Source: an uncultured Pelagibacteraceae bacterium
GTDB taxonomy: Bacteria > Pseudomonadota > Alphaproteobacteria > Pelagibacterales > Pelagibacteraceae
Direction of reading: 5' to 3'
DNA length: 64,000 nucleotides
NCBI GenBank assembly: GCA_902605865.1
Contig: CACLEJ010000001.1
Location: 108,903 to 172,902, forward strand
Positions 9,601 to 19,400 of the stretch are shown piece by piece. Position 1 is the first letter of the stretch, and each line of letters starts with the position of its first letter. Position numbers and translations under genes: made by a program. The notes below the pieces were generated by a model. It was not told the origin of the DNA, made no database searches, and worked only from the letters and a program-made list of their open reading frames with translations.

Positions 9601-11180
9601 ACCTGACTAAAATTCTGTCTAAAATAATGATAAAGAGGCCTGTATTTATCTGATAAAACTGCAAGGGGAGTGTCATCTCCCATTGACCCGGTTGCTTCTT
9701 TAGCATCCTCTGCCATTGGATGCAAAATTAACTCCAAGTCTTCAAGGCTATAACCGAAACAATGTTGTATCTTTTTTAAATCAGAGCCTGAAAACTCACT
9801 TTTTTCATTTTCTATAGTTAATGATTTATCTAATTCAATTATTTGATTATTGAAATGTTTGTATTCTTTAGACAAATAATTCTTTATTTGATTATTTGTA
9901 TAAACTTTTCCTTTTTCAATTCTCACACCCAAAATTTCTCCTGGTCCTAGTCTTCCTTTTGAAACAATTTTCTTCTCATTTAGATCAATCATTCCTGTCT
10001 CAGATCCTGCAAATAGAAGTTTATCTCTTGTGATTGTATATCTAAGAGGTCTAAGTCCATTTCTGTCACTACCTACAATAACCCACTCATTGTCAGTTGC
10101 AGCTATAGCAGCAGGTCCATCCCAAGGTTCCATTGTACTATTTAAAAAGTTAAAAAGTTGTTGATGATCTTTTGGAAGAACTTTACTTTTTTTTGACCAA
10201 GCATCTGGTATTAGCATAAGTTTTGCTAAAGGTGCTGAATGTCCAGAAATATTTAATAATTCAAAAACATTATCTAATGATGCAGAATCAGAATTACCAG
10301 CAGGGATAACTGGTTTTAAATTTTCCATATCATCAAACAAAGGACTAAACATTTCCTCTTCGTGAATTCTCATCCAATTAATATTTCCTTTTAAAGTGTT
10401 TATCTCCCCATTGTGAGCAATTGATCTAAAAGGTTGGGCTAAATCCCAACTTGGAGCGGTATTAGTAGAAAATCTTTGATGAAAAATTGCATAACGTGAA
10501 ATGAAACGCTCATCTTTTAAATCTGGATAAAAATCAGATAAAGACTCCGCTAAAAACATTCCTTTATAAATTATTGATTTCGAGCTGAATGAACAAATAT
10601 AAAAATTGTTTAATTGATTTCTTAAAGCTTCTTTTTCAATTTTTCTTCGAGTTTCATAAAGAGCTCTTTCTAGGTCTTTGCCATGAATTGACTTATCATT
10701 ATGAGTAAAAAGAACCTGTGTAATCTCAGGTCTAGTTTGTTCTGCCTTTTCTCCTAAAACTGAAGGATCCACAGGTACTTGTCTCCATCCGTAAATATTA
10801 AAATTCTTTTTTGTTAATTCACTTTCTACAATTGATCTGCATTGCTCCTGTCCCCCAAAGTCATTTCTTGGCAAGAAAATCATTCCCACGCATAAATCTG
10901 AGTTATCATGCTCATGACCTGTTATTTCAATTTTTTCTGCAAAGAAATCATTTGGTATTTCAATATGAATACCTGCTCCGTCTCCAGTTTTACCGTCTGC
11001 ATCAATTGCACCTCTATGCCATACAGCTTTTAGAGCCTCGATACCGTATTCGACTACTTTTCTTGATTTTAGACCCTCAGTTGATGCAACAAGGCCTACT
11101 CCACATGCATCATGTTCCATAGTTTCATGATAAACATGATTTTTTTTTAAAAGTTTACGATTTTTATTTTGAATATCCAT
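6684..11180 (-). CDS. gltB: Glutamate synthase (NADPH), large subunit
   Basis: A 1498-residue GOGAT large chain that makes two glutamates from glutamine and 2-oxoglutarate. The N-terminal glutaminase domain has its catalytic Cys26 in EHDACGVG, so a 25-residue propeptide is expected to be removed. The central domain, the FMN/2-oxoglutarate barrel (SGHNGGTGATPQTS) and the Fe-S site CX5CX4C (CIMVRQCHSNTC) follow. The C-terminal GXGXG helix domain comes last (GANDYVAKGLSGASIVI and AFGVKGLKL-type repeats). It is coupled to gltD by TAATG. Together with glutamine synthetase it forms the main ammonium assimilation route. Confidence 0.97.
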   Translation of the reverse strand: MDIQNKNRKLLKKNHVYHETMEHDACGVGLVASTEGLKSRKVVEYGIEALKAVWHRGAIDADGKTGDGAGIHIEIPNDFFAEKIEITGHEHDNSDLCVGMIFLPRNDFGGQEQCRSIVESELTKKNFNIYGWRQVPVDPSVLGEKAEQTRPEITQVLFTHNDKSIHGKDLERALYETRRKIEKEALRNQLNNFYICSFSSKSIIYKGMFLAESLSDFYPDLKDERFISRYAIFHQRFSTNTAPSWDLAQPFRSIAHNGEINTLKGNINWMRIHEEEMFSPLFDDMENLKPVIPAGNSDSASLDNVFELLNISGHSAPLAKLMLIPDAWSKKSKVLPKDHQQLFNFLNSTMEPWDGPAAIAATDNEWVIVGSDRNGLRPLRYTITRDKLLFAGSETGMIDLNEKKIVSKGRLGPGEILGVRIEKGKVYTNNQIKNYLSKEYKHFNNQIIELDKSLTIENEKSEFSGSDLKKIQHCFGYSLEDLELILHPMAEDAKEATGSMGDDTPLAVLSDKYRPLYHYFRQNFSQVTNPPIDSLRENKVMSLKTRFGNLGNILDFSNLTEENIYVLDSPILSNTQFEKFIKYFGDNYKILDCTFNTEESLEEAIELLKNNAEKAVREGNTQLILSDKNISETKLPMPMLLCIGAINTHLIKLGLRGYASINVQTGDALDTHSFATLIGVGATTVNPYLAFDSLHQRYSKKLFGNFSFDECVTRYIKSVNLGLLKIMSKMGISVLSSYRGGCNFETVGLSRTIVKDYFPGVLSKISGIGLTGIEKKIRSIHKDAFDIHSNILPIGGIYRYRKNGETHQYQGKLIHLLQAAVGSNSYETYKKYTKGIYGLKPISLRDLIDFKNQEAIDIDQVEPITEIMKRFGSGSMSHGALSKEAHETLAMGMNRIKGASCSGEGGEDEKRFKVLDNGDSANSRVKQIASARFGVTINYLNNCNEIEIKIAQGAKPGEGGQLPGFKVTEEIARLRHSTPGVTLISPPPHHDIYSIEDLAQLIYDLKQINPKARVGVKLVASSGIGTIAAGVAKAKADIILISGHNGGTGATPQTSVKYVGIPWEMGLTEANQVLTLNKLRHLVTLRTDGGIKTGRDVVIAAMMGAEEFGVATTALVAMGCIMVRQCHSNTCPVGVCTQDDELRKKFTGTPDKIVNLFSFIAQEVREILSSLGFKNLNEVIGRTDLLRQVSKGSPNLDDLDLNPLFVQADPGTNKRYCETPIINEVPDTLDQKIWPEIESLINRKLPLENVYSIENTDRAVGTRISYNLYKKFGNNKLGENTFAINFKGSAGQSFGAFGVKGLKLILKGDANDYVAKGLSGASIVIKLRDESNLISNENTIIGNTVLYGATSGYLFAAGQAGERFAVRNSGATAVIEGCDSNGCEYMTGGSIVILGEVGDNFGAGMTGGMAFIYDPKSQFAKKANPETIVWQTPETEYWKNYLKDLLLKHNEETNSNLSAQIIENFDDEIKNFLQVCPKEMLNKLENPITNKSLVGKAS

Positions 11181-12640
11181 TATGCAACCTTCATTTTTTG
11201 TTTTGATTGAAGATAGCTTTCGATTGAAGTCGCAGCATCTCTACCGTCTTTAATAGCCCATACAACTAATGAGGCCCCTCTTACTATGTCTCCAGCCGCA
11301 AATATACCTGGTATACTTGTCTCCAAGGTATCAAAGTCAGCTTTTATTGTTCCCCACTGTGAAACTTGTAATCTAGGTTCCTGAAATAGAACTGGTAAAT
11401 CTTCTGGATCAAAACCTAAAGATTTAATTACCAAATCAGCATTAATTTCAAATTCTGAGTTTTCTTCTGCAACAGGTCTTCTCCTACCACTTTCATCTGG
11501 ATCTGTTAATTTCATTTTATCTACAATAATACTATTAACTTTATTAGTACCTCTAAACTCTTTTGGATTACTTAACCAAATAAATTCTACACCTTCCTCC
11601 TCAGCATTTCCTACTTCTCTCGCTGATCCAGGCATGTTTTCTCTATCTCTTCTGTAAAGGCATTTTACAGATTTGGCTTTTTGTCTTACTGATGTTCTTA
11701 CACAATCCATTGCCGTGTCTCCACCACCAATTACTACTACATCTTTACCTTCAGCATTTAATGTTCCGTTATCAAACATTTCGACTTTATCACCTAAGCC
11801 TTTTTTGTTTGAAGCTGTTAAGAATTCCATTGCAGGAAAAATATTACTTAGATCATTTCCAGGTAAGTTAACTTCTCTTGCTTTGTAAACACCTGTTGAA
11901 ATTAATAAGGCATCATGTTTTGATTGTAATTCTTTCAATGTAGAGTCTTTACCAACCTCAAAATTATGAACAAATTTTATTCCACCTTCTTTTAAAAGTT
12001 TAATTCTTCTCTCAACCACATGTTTTTCTAATTTAAAATTTGGTATTCCATATATTAACAATCCACCTGCTCTGTCATACCGATCATATATTGTTACTTG
12101 ATATCCCTTTTTACGTAATTCTTCACCGCAAGCTAATCCTGCGGGGCCTGCTCCAATAATTCCAACACTTTGTTCATTTTCAATTTTTACATTTATTGGT
12201 TTTACCCAGCCATTATCCCACGCTTTATCTGTTAAATATTTTTCAACTGAACCAATTGTTACTGTTCCATGTCCCGATTGCTCAATTACACAGTTTCCTT
12301 CACATAACCTATCTTGTGGGCATATTCTTCCACAAACTTCCGGCATATTATTGGTACTTTGGGATAGATGGTAAGCTTCTTCATACCTTCCCTCTGCAGT
12401 TAACTTTAACCAATCAGGTATATTGTTACTTAATGGGCAGTGAACCTGACAAAAAGGAACACCACATTGTGAGCACCTGCTCGATTGTTCTTTAGCTTTT
12501 TCATGAATAAACTCTTGATAAATCTCTCCAAAATCCTCTTTTCTTTGGGATTTATCTCTTTTAGGTGGATTTTGTTGACCTATGTCCACAAACTTAAGCA
12601 TTTTATTTGTCATTTGAATCGGCTTATACAACAGAAGCAT
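11180..12640 (-). CDS. gltD: Glutamate synthase (NADPH), small subunit
   Basis: The 486-residue electron-entry subunit of GOGAT. It has two N-terminal 4Fe-4S cysteine sets (C56, C59, C64, C68; C103, C107, C112, C117 counted from the longest start), an FAD-binding glycine motif GAGPAG (163-168), and an NADPH-binding GGGDTAMDC. The C-terminal FAD segment reads GIFAAGDIVRGASLVVWAI. It passes electrons from NADPH to GltB. The start is uncertain. The ATG at 12640 has AAGGA three bases upstream, while ATGs at 12613 and 12601 give more usual N-termini but lack a Shine-Dalgarno sequence. It is first in the gltD-gltB operon. Confidence 0.95.
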   Translation of the reverse strand: MLLLYKPIQMTNKMLKFVDIGQQNPPKRDKSQRKEDFGEIYQEFIHEKAKEQSSRCSQCGVPFCQVHCPLSNNIPDWLKLTAEGRYEEAYHLSQSTNNMPEVCGRICPQDRLCEGNCVIEQSGHGTVTIGSVEKYLTDKAWDNGWVKPINVKIENEQSVGIIGAGPAGLACGEELRKKGYQVTIYDRYDRAGGLLIYGIPNFKLEKHVVERRIKLLKEGGIKFVHNFEVGKDSTLKELQSKHDALLISTGVYKAREVNLPGNDLSNIFPAMEFLTASNKKGLGDKVEMFDNGTLNAEGKDVVVIGGGDTAMDCVRTSVRQKAKSVKCLYRRDRENMPGSAREVGNAEEEGVEFIWLSNPKEFRGTNKVNSIIVDKMKLTDPDESGRRRPVAEENSEFEINADLVIKSLGFDPEDLPVLFQEPRLQVSQWGTIKADFDTLETSIPGIFAAGDIVRGASLVVWAIKDGRDAATSIESYLQSKQKMKVA

Positions 12641-12719
12641 AAATCCTTAAAGTATTACTAGGTAATATATACTGACATATATTTTCGAAAAACATTGATT
12701 TTGCTGTATTTTCTATTTT

Positions 12720-12738
12720 ATGCATAGTTGATATGCAT
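12720..12738. promoter_or_regulatory. NtrC/NtrX-like palindrome upstream of gltD
   Basis: The sequence ATGCATA-GTTGA-TATGCAT has perfect 7-bp arms around 5 bp. Its 17-bp core fits TGCAY-N7-RTGCA, the layout of NtrC-type operators. It lies about 80 bp upstream of the gltD start and 54 bp upstream of divergent uppP. Identity of the regulator is inferred, not seen. Confidence 0.45.
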
Positions 12739-12791
12739 TTAAATGATTGCCTTATTTAGGGAATCTTTTAACTATCTATTGAGAGTCCTTA

Positions 12792-13559
12792 ATGATTTCA
12801 AAATATATAGAAGCATCGATTTTAGCATTTGTACAAGGTTTTTCGGAATTTATACCAGTAAGTTCCTCTGCCCACCTTATAATAATATCAAAAATATCGA
12901 ACTTTGGTATTAGTTCGCTTCAACTTGATATCAGTCTTCACTTAGGTTCCCTTTTGGCAATTACTTTTTATTTTAGGAAAGATTTAATAAATATTTTAAG
13001 AAATAAGTCTTTATTATTACTTATAATTTTAGGTTCTTTTCCATTAGTTGTTGTTGGTTATTTTATTTATACCTCAGGACTGATTGAAAATTTAAGAAGT
13101 TTAAAAGTTATAGCATGGACAACTTTAATATTTGGTATTTTATTGTTTATTGCAGACCGATTTAGTATTAAAAATAAAATTGATACCAATTTAAGTTTAA
13201 AAAATATTTTAATCATTGGTATTTTTCAAATTTTAGCTGTTATACCTGGTGTAAGCAGATCAGGTATAATAATTACAGCTTCAAGGTTTTTAAATTTCGA
13301 TAGAGTAGATTCCTCAAAAATATCTTTTTATTTATCAATACCTGCATTAGCGGGAGCAAGTATACTTAGTTTGAAAGATGTGATGAATGCAAATATAGAT
13401 TTGAACATATTATTTTTATATTCAATAATATTTTCATTTATCGTTTCTTATTTAACAATCAAATATTTTTTAATTTATGTAAAAAATTTTAATTTAAATA
13501 TTTTTGTTTATTACAGAACTTTTCTTGCTTTAATTCTTTTTGTAATTGCTTATAGCTAA
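12792..13559 (+). CDS. uppP: Undecaprenyl-diphosphatase (BacA/UppP)
   Basis: A 255-residue integral membrane phosphatase that recycles undecaprenyl diphosphate to the monophosphate carrier for cell-wall and envelope sugar synthesis. It carries both signatures of the BacA family: an N-terminal EFIPVSSSAHL (Glu19 to about 29) and VIPGVSRSGIIITASRFL in the second half, whose Ser and Arg form the active site. About eight hydrophobic segments are visible. It is slightly shorter than the E. coli enzyme, as is common in streamlined genomes. It is transcribed divergently from gltD, and its end overlaps the end of the EamA gene by 4 bp. Confidence 0.95.
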   Translation: MISKYIEASILAFVQGFSEFIPVSSSAHLIIISKISNFGISSLQLDISLHLGSLLAITFYFRKDLINILRNKSLLLLIILGSFPLVVVGYFIYTSGLIENLRSLKVIAWTTLIFGILLFIADRFSIKNKIDTNLSLKNILIIGIFQILAVIPGVSRSGIIITASRFLNFDRVDSSKISFYLSIPALAGASILSLKDVMNANIDLNILFLYSIIFSFIVSYLTIKYFLIYVKNFNLNIFVYYRTFLALILFVIAYS

Positions 13560-14440
13560 TTTTTAGAACTAGGTGAAATTTGAGAAGAAATTACTGCAAT
13601 CAAAATTAATAAACATCCAATCATGTTATTGGTACTTAAAAATTGATTGAGAATAATCCATCCTGCTACTGCTGCAAATACTCCCTCGAGAGAATAAATA
13701 ATTGCTGCTGGTGCCTCTTCTATGTTTTTTTGAGCATACATTTGTAATGTAAAGGCTATACCCCCTGATAATGCTCCTGCGTAAAGAATAGAACTACTTT
13801 CCATTAATATTTTTGAAATATTTATTTCTTCAAAAATAAAAGAAAAAATTAACGAAAGTGTTGCAACAAATAATGCTTGAAGTGCAGCATAAAACATTGG
13901 AATATCAAATTCTTCCATGAACTTACCTGCAAAAATTATATGCAAAGCCCAAAATACTGAGCACAATATAACTAGACCATCACCTAACATAATTTCTGAG
14001 TTAGAAAAATCACTTAGAAGGTATACACCAAGGATACAAAGACCAATTGCTGGCCATATACTCCAATGAACTTTTTTGGAGTAGATGAAAAATAACAAAA
14101 TCGGAACTATCGGTACGTAAAATACTGTAAAAAAAGCTGCATTTGCAATATTTGTATATTGGAGAGCAGTTTGTTGTAAAAAAGTTCCCAAAAACAGGGA
14201 TACTCCCATGAAAACTAAATATTTTATAAAAAGTTTTGATTTTGAAAGTATTTCTAGTTTAATTTTCTTCCTCTCAAATAATAAGGCAAGTGGTAATATT
14301 GTAAAAAAGCCAACAATAAATCTTGCTGAATTAAAAGTTAATGGACCGATATTATCCATACCAGTGTCTTGAGCGATGAAAGCTGTTCCCCAAATAAAAG
14401 TTGTGACTAGTGCGCAGACCATTGAAAGGGATTTTGTCAT
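13556..14440 (-). CDS. EamA/DMT-family transporter
   Basis: A 294-residue inner-membrane protein with ten predicted hydrophobic helices in two EamA repeats (about 5-140 and 150-290). Family-like segments include FIWGTAFIAQDTGMDNIGPLTFNS at the start and AAIIYSLEGVFAAVAGWIILNQ in the second repeat, the classic EamA signature. The drug/metabolite transporter superfamily exports or takes up small metabolites. The substrate cannot be deduced. It is convergent with uppP and lies 26 bp downstream of the dioxygenase gene on the same strand, so it may be the last gene of the pyruvate dehydrogenase operon. Confidence 0.88.
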   Translation of the reverse strand: MTKSLSMVCALVTTFIWGTAFIAQDTGMDNIGPLTFNSARFIVGFFTILPLALLFERKKIKLEILSKSKLFIKYLVFMGVSLFLGTFLQQTALQYTNIANAAFFTVFYVPIVPILLFFIYSKKVHWSIWPAIGLCILGVYLLSDFSNSEIMLGDGLVILCSVFWALHIIFAGKFMEEFDIPMFYAALQALFVATLSLIFSFIFEEINISKILMESSSILYAGALSGGIAFTLQMYAQKNIEEAPAAIIYSLEGVFAAVAGWIILNQFLSTNNMIGCLLILIAVISSQISPSSKN

Positions 14441-14466
14441 TATATTTAATTAGATAATTTTATTAA

Positions 14467-15567
14467 TTAATTTATTCCGTTTAACTTGCAAGAGCTGTCA
14501 AAATCCTCTTTGTTAATATAACATCCAGACATTTTTCTAACTCCATTAAACGATCCTCTACCATGAAGTATTCGCCAATTATTAAATATTAGAAGTTCTC
14601 CAGGTTTAAGGATATGTCGCCACTGATAATCTTTATTATTAGCAATAAGATCAAATTTTTTTATCGCTTCATAAAACTTTAATGTTAAATCTTTTTCAAA
14701 TCTAAATGGTGCTCGATCATAATTATTAAAACTAACTTGAACTATTTCATTATTTTCATTTAACTTAAATATTGGTCTTTCAGCCTCAAGATAAACACCA
14801 TCACCGATATAATTTCCTTTAACATTTATTTTTGTCATTAATTCATACATCGGCTGGTTTTCTTTTTTTATTGTTTCTGCTATTTTTAATCCATCAACCA
14901 TAATTGACTCACCACCTCTAGCATTATATTCATAACATAGTAATAATTGTAATCCTGGAGCGTCATTACTATACGTTGAATCTGTATGAGGTCTTAGTTC
15001 TTCTTGAGTGTATGCGCTATCTGCTTTATTTTCATCTGACTCAAAACTCCATAGCCCTCCAAATATAGAGTTTCTTACATAACCAATTCTATTTGCAATT
15101 GTTTCAACAGACTTTAAATTGGTTTCACAATTTTTAATTACTGAAAATCCATACTCATGAATATTTTTTAAAAAATTTTTAAATCCTTCATTTGATAAAA
15201 TTGAATTATAATCTAAAAAAATTTCTTCTTTTATTTCATTAGCTTTCCAGATTTTTAAAATAGATTTTACTTCTTTTTTCTTTTTTATTTTATTATTAAT
15301 TAGAAATTCAGATGAATATTTAACTGGTTCTTCTAAATCAGGCCATGAGACACACAAATATTTTCCATTTTCAATTATTTCTGCCTTTTTAACTTTTAAA
15401 TTTATATCTAAAGCTGCCGTAAATGTTTTCCTTTGGCTTGACCTTTTATCCCAATTTTGCTCATCTTTTGCATGATCTCTTAGCCAAATATTAGGAAAAA
15501 TTTCAGAATTTTCTCCATTAAAGTGGACGTGCACATCATCTGCTAGTATTTCAATTTTAGTAATCAT
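14467..15567 (-). CDS. Gamma-butyrobetaine dioxygenase-like Fe(II)/2-oxoglutarate oxygenase
   Basis: A 366-residue protein with the two-part layout of gamma-butyrobetaine hydroxylases: a small N-terminal DUF971-like domain (WLRDHAKDE near 28) and a TauD-like jelly-roll. The iron ligands are visible as HTD (H194, D196, in RPHTDSTYS) and a distal His in LHGRGSF near 336, with an Arg for 2-oxoglutarate in GVRKMSG. Known relatives hydroxylate gamma-butyrobetaine or trimethyllysine on the carnitine pathway. The N-terminal cysteines that bind zinc in the characterised enzymes are absent here, so the substrate may differ. It is coupled to aceF by ATGA. Confidence 0.78.
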   Translation of the reverse strand: MITKIEILADDVHVHFNGENSEIFPNIWLRDHAKDEQNWDKRSSQRKTFTAALDINLKVKKAEIIENGKYLCVSWPDLEEPVKYSSEFLINNKIKKKKEVKSILKIWKANEIKEEIFLDYNSILSNEGFKNFLKNIHEYGFSVIKNCETNLKSVETIANRIGYVRNSIFGGLWSFESDENKADSAYTQEELRPHTDSTYSNDAPGLQLLLCYEYNARGGESIMVDGLKIAETIKKENQPMYELMTKINVKGNYIGDGVYLEAERPIFKLNENNEIVQVSFNNYDRAPFRFEKDLTLKFYEAIKKFDLIANNKDYQWRHILKPGELLIFNNWRILHGRGSFNGVRKMSGCYINKEDFDSSCKLNGIN

Positions 15568-16490
15568 TTACTCAAGTTATATGCAAAATTAGACCCAAGA
15601 TTATCTTTTAATTCGTTATTAAACTTCGCAGCCTCAGCACCATCTATAATTCTGTGATCATATGAGAGAGATAGTGGAAGCATGGTTCTTGGAACAAATT
15701 TACCATCAATAAATACCTGTTTTTTATAACTTCTACCAACACCAAGTATAGCGACTTCTGGAAAATTAATTATTGGTGTAAAAAACGAACCACCTATGCC
15801 ACCTAAGCTTGTGATAGTCATTGATCCTCCAAAGAATTTTTTTTTATCAATTTTTAAATTTCTACAATCATCACTTACTTTTTTTAATTCCTCACTTAAC
15901 TGATTGATATCTTTTTGATTAGCATCTCTAATTTTAGGAACCATAAGTCCATGTTGAGTATCAACTGCGATACCAACATGAAAATACTTTTTAAAAGTAA
16001 TCTTTCCATTTTCAATATCATCAATTGATGAATTAAATGATGGAAATTTTTTTAGTGAAAGTACCAATGCTTTTATAATAAATGCAAGAGGAGTAATTTT
16101 TATTCTTTCTCCTGTATAATTATCTTTTATTGAGCTTCTAAATTCTTCCATTTCTGTAATATCAGCCTCATCATGGTTAGTTACATGTGGAATGTTTGTC
16201 CACGAATTTACAAGATGTGGAGCTGCTATTTTTTTTACTCTAGGAATATCTTTAATTTCAACTTCCCCAAAATCTGAATGTTGATATTCGCTTTTATTAA
16301 TTTTTTCTTTTTGTCTTTCACTATTATTCTGAAGATGATTGATTCTTAATGAGACAAAGTCTTTTAAATCTTTTTCAACAACCCTACCTGATCTCTCTGT
16401 TCCCTTAACATTATTTATATCTACTCCAAGTTCTCTTGCAAATTTTCTAACTTTTGGACTTGCGGATATTTTATTTGATTGATCAGACAT
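15564..16490 (-). CDS. aceF: Pyruvate dehydrogenase E2 (dihydrolipoyl acetyltransferase) lacking a lipoyl domain
   Basis: A 308-residue E2. Residues 8-43 are a peripheral-subunit-binding domain (SASPKVRKFARELGVDI...GRVVEKDL), followed by a short charged linker and the acetyltransferase domain (about 80-305). The catalytic DHRIIDGAEAAKF is close to the C-terminus. A normal E2 carries one to three N-terminal lipoyl domains. None is present here, and the lipoyl domain sits on the upstream E1 instead. The two genes abut directly (TAAATG), so they are made together. The protein should form the core of the complex and transfer acetyl to CoA. Confidence 0.93.
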   Translation of the reverse strand: MSDQSNKISASPKVRKFARELGVDINNVKGTERSGRVVEKDLKDFVSLRINHLQNNSERQKEKINKSEYQHSDFGEVEIKDIPRVKKIAAPHLVNSWTNIPHVTNHDEADITEMEEFRSSIKDNYTGERIKITPLAFIIKALVLSLKKFPSFNSSIDDIENGKITFKKYFHVGIAVDTQHGLMVPKIRDANQKDINQLSEELKKVSDDCRNLKIDKKKFFGGSMTITSLGGIGGSFFTPIINFPEVAILGVGRSYKKQVFIDGKFVPRTMLPLSLSYDHRIIDGAEAAKFNNELKDNLGSNFAYNLSK

Positions 16491-19400
16491 TTACATTTTT
16501 GTTGGCATGGGTTTTTTTTTATCAATTTTATACTTTTTGAATGCATCTTCAGCATACTTTGATGTAACAAGTTGTTCATTGGCTAAAACGCTAAGGCTAT
16601 AAGCAACTATGTGTTCTTTATCTACTTCAAAAAAATTTCTTAAGTTTTTTCTTGTATCACTTCTTCCATATCCATCCGTACCTAATGAATAAAAGCTCTT
16701 TTTTGTAAAAGGTCTTATTTGATCAGCATTTATTCTCATATAGTCAGTGGCTGTAAGGATAGGACCTTGTTGTTTTCCTAAACATTCCTCTACATATGAT
16801 TTTTTATTTGTTTCTGCAGGATTTAGAAGGTTAAATCTTTCAACTTCCATTCCATTTTTTCTTAACTCATTAAAACTAGTAACACTCCAAACTTCACTAT
16901 CGACCTGATATTCTTTTTTAAGAATTTCTGATGCTGCCATCATTTCTCTTAGTATTGTTCCAGAGCCTAATAATTGAATTTTTGCCTCTTTAGAACCTGA
17001 TGTTTCTTTAATTTTATACATTCCCTTGAGAATTCCATCCTCACAATCATCTGGCATTGCAGGGTGGGAGTAATTTTCGTTCATTGTTGTAATATAATAA
17101 AAAATATTTTCATTTTTTTCATGCATCCTTCTTAAACCTTCTCTAAAAATCACAGCTAATTCATAATGGAATGTTGGATCATAAGAAATACAGTTTGGAA
17201 TTGTTGATGCTAACAAATGACTATGACCATCTTGGTGTTGAAGACCTTCTCCTGCAAGTGTTGTTCTTCCTGCAGTCGCACCAATTAAAAAGCCTCTCGC
17301 TTGACTATCTCCTGCAGCCCAAGCAAAATCTCCAATTCTTTGAAAGCCAAACATTGAATAGAAAAGATAAATTGGTATCATTTCAATATCATGGTTTGTA
17401 TATGCTGTTCCAGCTGCTATCCAAGAAGACATTGAACCAGCTTCTGTAATACCTTCTTCTAATACCTGACCACTTTTTTCTTCTCTATAAGATGAAAGTT
17501 GTGCTGAGTCCTCTGGCTCATATTTTTGACCTTCATGAGCATAAATACCTATTTTTTGAAAGAAACCCTCCATTCCAAATGTTCTAGCTTCATCGGGAAT
17601 AATTGGAACCAATTTTGGTGCAACATTTTTATCTCTCAAAAGATTAGTTAACATTCTTACTAATGCCATTGTCGTAGACATTTCTTTTTCGCCAGTAGAC
17701 TTTTTCATAAAATCAAAAATATCTTTAACTGGAGCTTTAATCGGTTTTGAATATGATGTTCTCTCTGGAATAAATCCACCAAGTTCTAATCTTCTTTTTT
17801 TTAAGTATTTAATTTCTTCAGAGTTTTCGTCTGGTTTAAAATATTCAATATTTTTGACTTGAGAATCTGTTAAAGGAACATCAAACCTATCCCTGTAATA
17901 CATTAAATCATCAACATCCAATTTCTTTTGTTGGTGAGTAGTGTTTACACTTTCACCACTTTTACCCATACCATAACCTTTTATAGTTTTAGCTATTATG
18001 ACTGTGGGGCTTCCTTTGTGATTAACCGCTTTATCATATGCAGCATAAACTTTGTGTGGATCATGGCCTCCTCTATTAAGTCTCCAAATATCAGTATCCG
18101 ACATTGATGAAACTAATTCTGTAGTTTCAGGGTATTTGCCAAAAAACTTTTCTCTCACATAAAGCCCATTTCTTGCTTTAAATGCTTGATATTCACCATC
18201 TACGGTTTCATTCATAATTTTTACTAAATGTCCTGTCTTATCATTTGCTAAAAGTGAGTCCCAATAAGATCCCCAAATAACTTTTAGAACGTTCCAGCCA
18301 CCTCCTCTAAAAATACCCTCTAATTCTTGAATTATTTTTCCATTTCCTCTTACTGGACCGTCTAATCTTTGTAAGTTGCAGTTAACAACAAATATTAAAT
18401 TATCTAAATTTTCACGCGCCGCTAAACCAATTGCCCCAAGTGACTCAGGTTCATCCATTTCTCCATCTCCAAGAAAAGCCCAAACTTTTCTTCCCTCATC
18501 TTTAATTAATCCTCTATTGATTAGATATTTCATAAATCTTGCTTGATATATTGCTAACATTGGACCAATACCCATTGAAACAGTTGGAAACTGCCAAAAG
18601 TTTGGCATTAGCCAAGGATGAGGATAAGATGAAAGTCCACCAGTTTGTACTTCTTGTCTAAATCTATCTAACTGCTTTTCATTTAGTCTTCCCTCAAGAA
18701 AAGCTCTTGCATACATTCCTGGTGCACTATGACCTTGAAAATATACTAGATCACCTCCGAATTTATTATTCTTTGCTCGCCAAAAATGATTCATCCCAAC
18801 ATCATACAAGGTTGCAGCTGATGCAAATGTTCCTATGTGACCGCCAAGTTCAGGATGTTTTTTATTTGCTCTTACTACCATCGCAGCAGCATTCCATCTA
18901 ATTAAAGATCTTAACTTACGTTCTATGTTTTGATCTCCAGGTGATCTTTTTTCCTCTTCAGGAGGTATAGTATTCACGTAGGGAGTAGTTTGAGTATGAG
19001 GAATTTTAGATCCAGCTTTATAAGATTGATCAATTAATTGATTAATTAAAAAATGAGCTCTTTCAGAACCATCATTTTGCAGAACTGCACTTAATGAATC
19101 TAACCACTCTTTAGTTTCAATTGGATCAATATCGTCGTTACTACTAACCATTTTAACTTCATTAATTAATCTTGTTTGCTTGATTTGTTTTGGCTCTGTT
19201 ACTTTTGTTTCAACTTTTGTGTCAGATTTAGTTGCAGTTTCTGCTTCCTCTATCAATTTCTCTGTCGAAGGCGGAATTTTTTCGTCTAAAGTTTTATTAA
19301 TTTTGTCATGTTCATCTTTATTTTCTGAAGAGATAGTTAATATCAAATCACCTTTTGAAACTTTATCCCCAATTTTTACATTTATATTTTCAATTGTGCC

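Noticed and set aside
10811..11122. 103-codon plus-strand frame within gltB
   Set aside because: It lies wholly inside the well-supported gltB glutaminase domain and shows no recognisable features; shadow frame.
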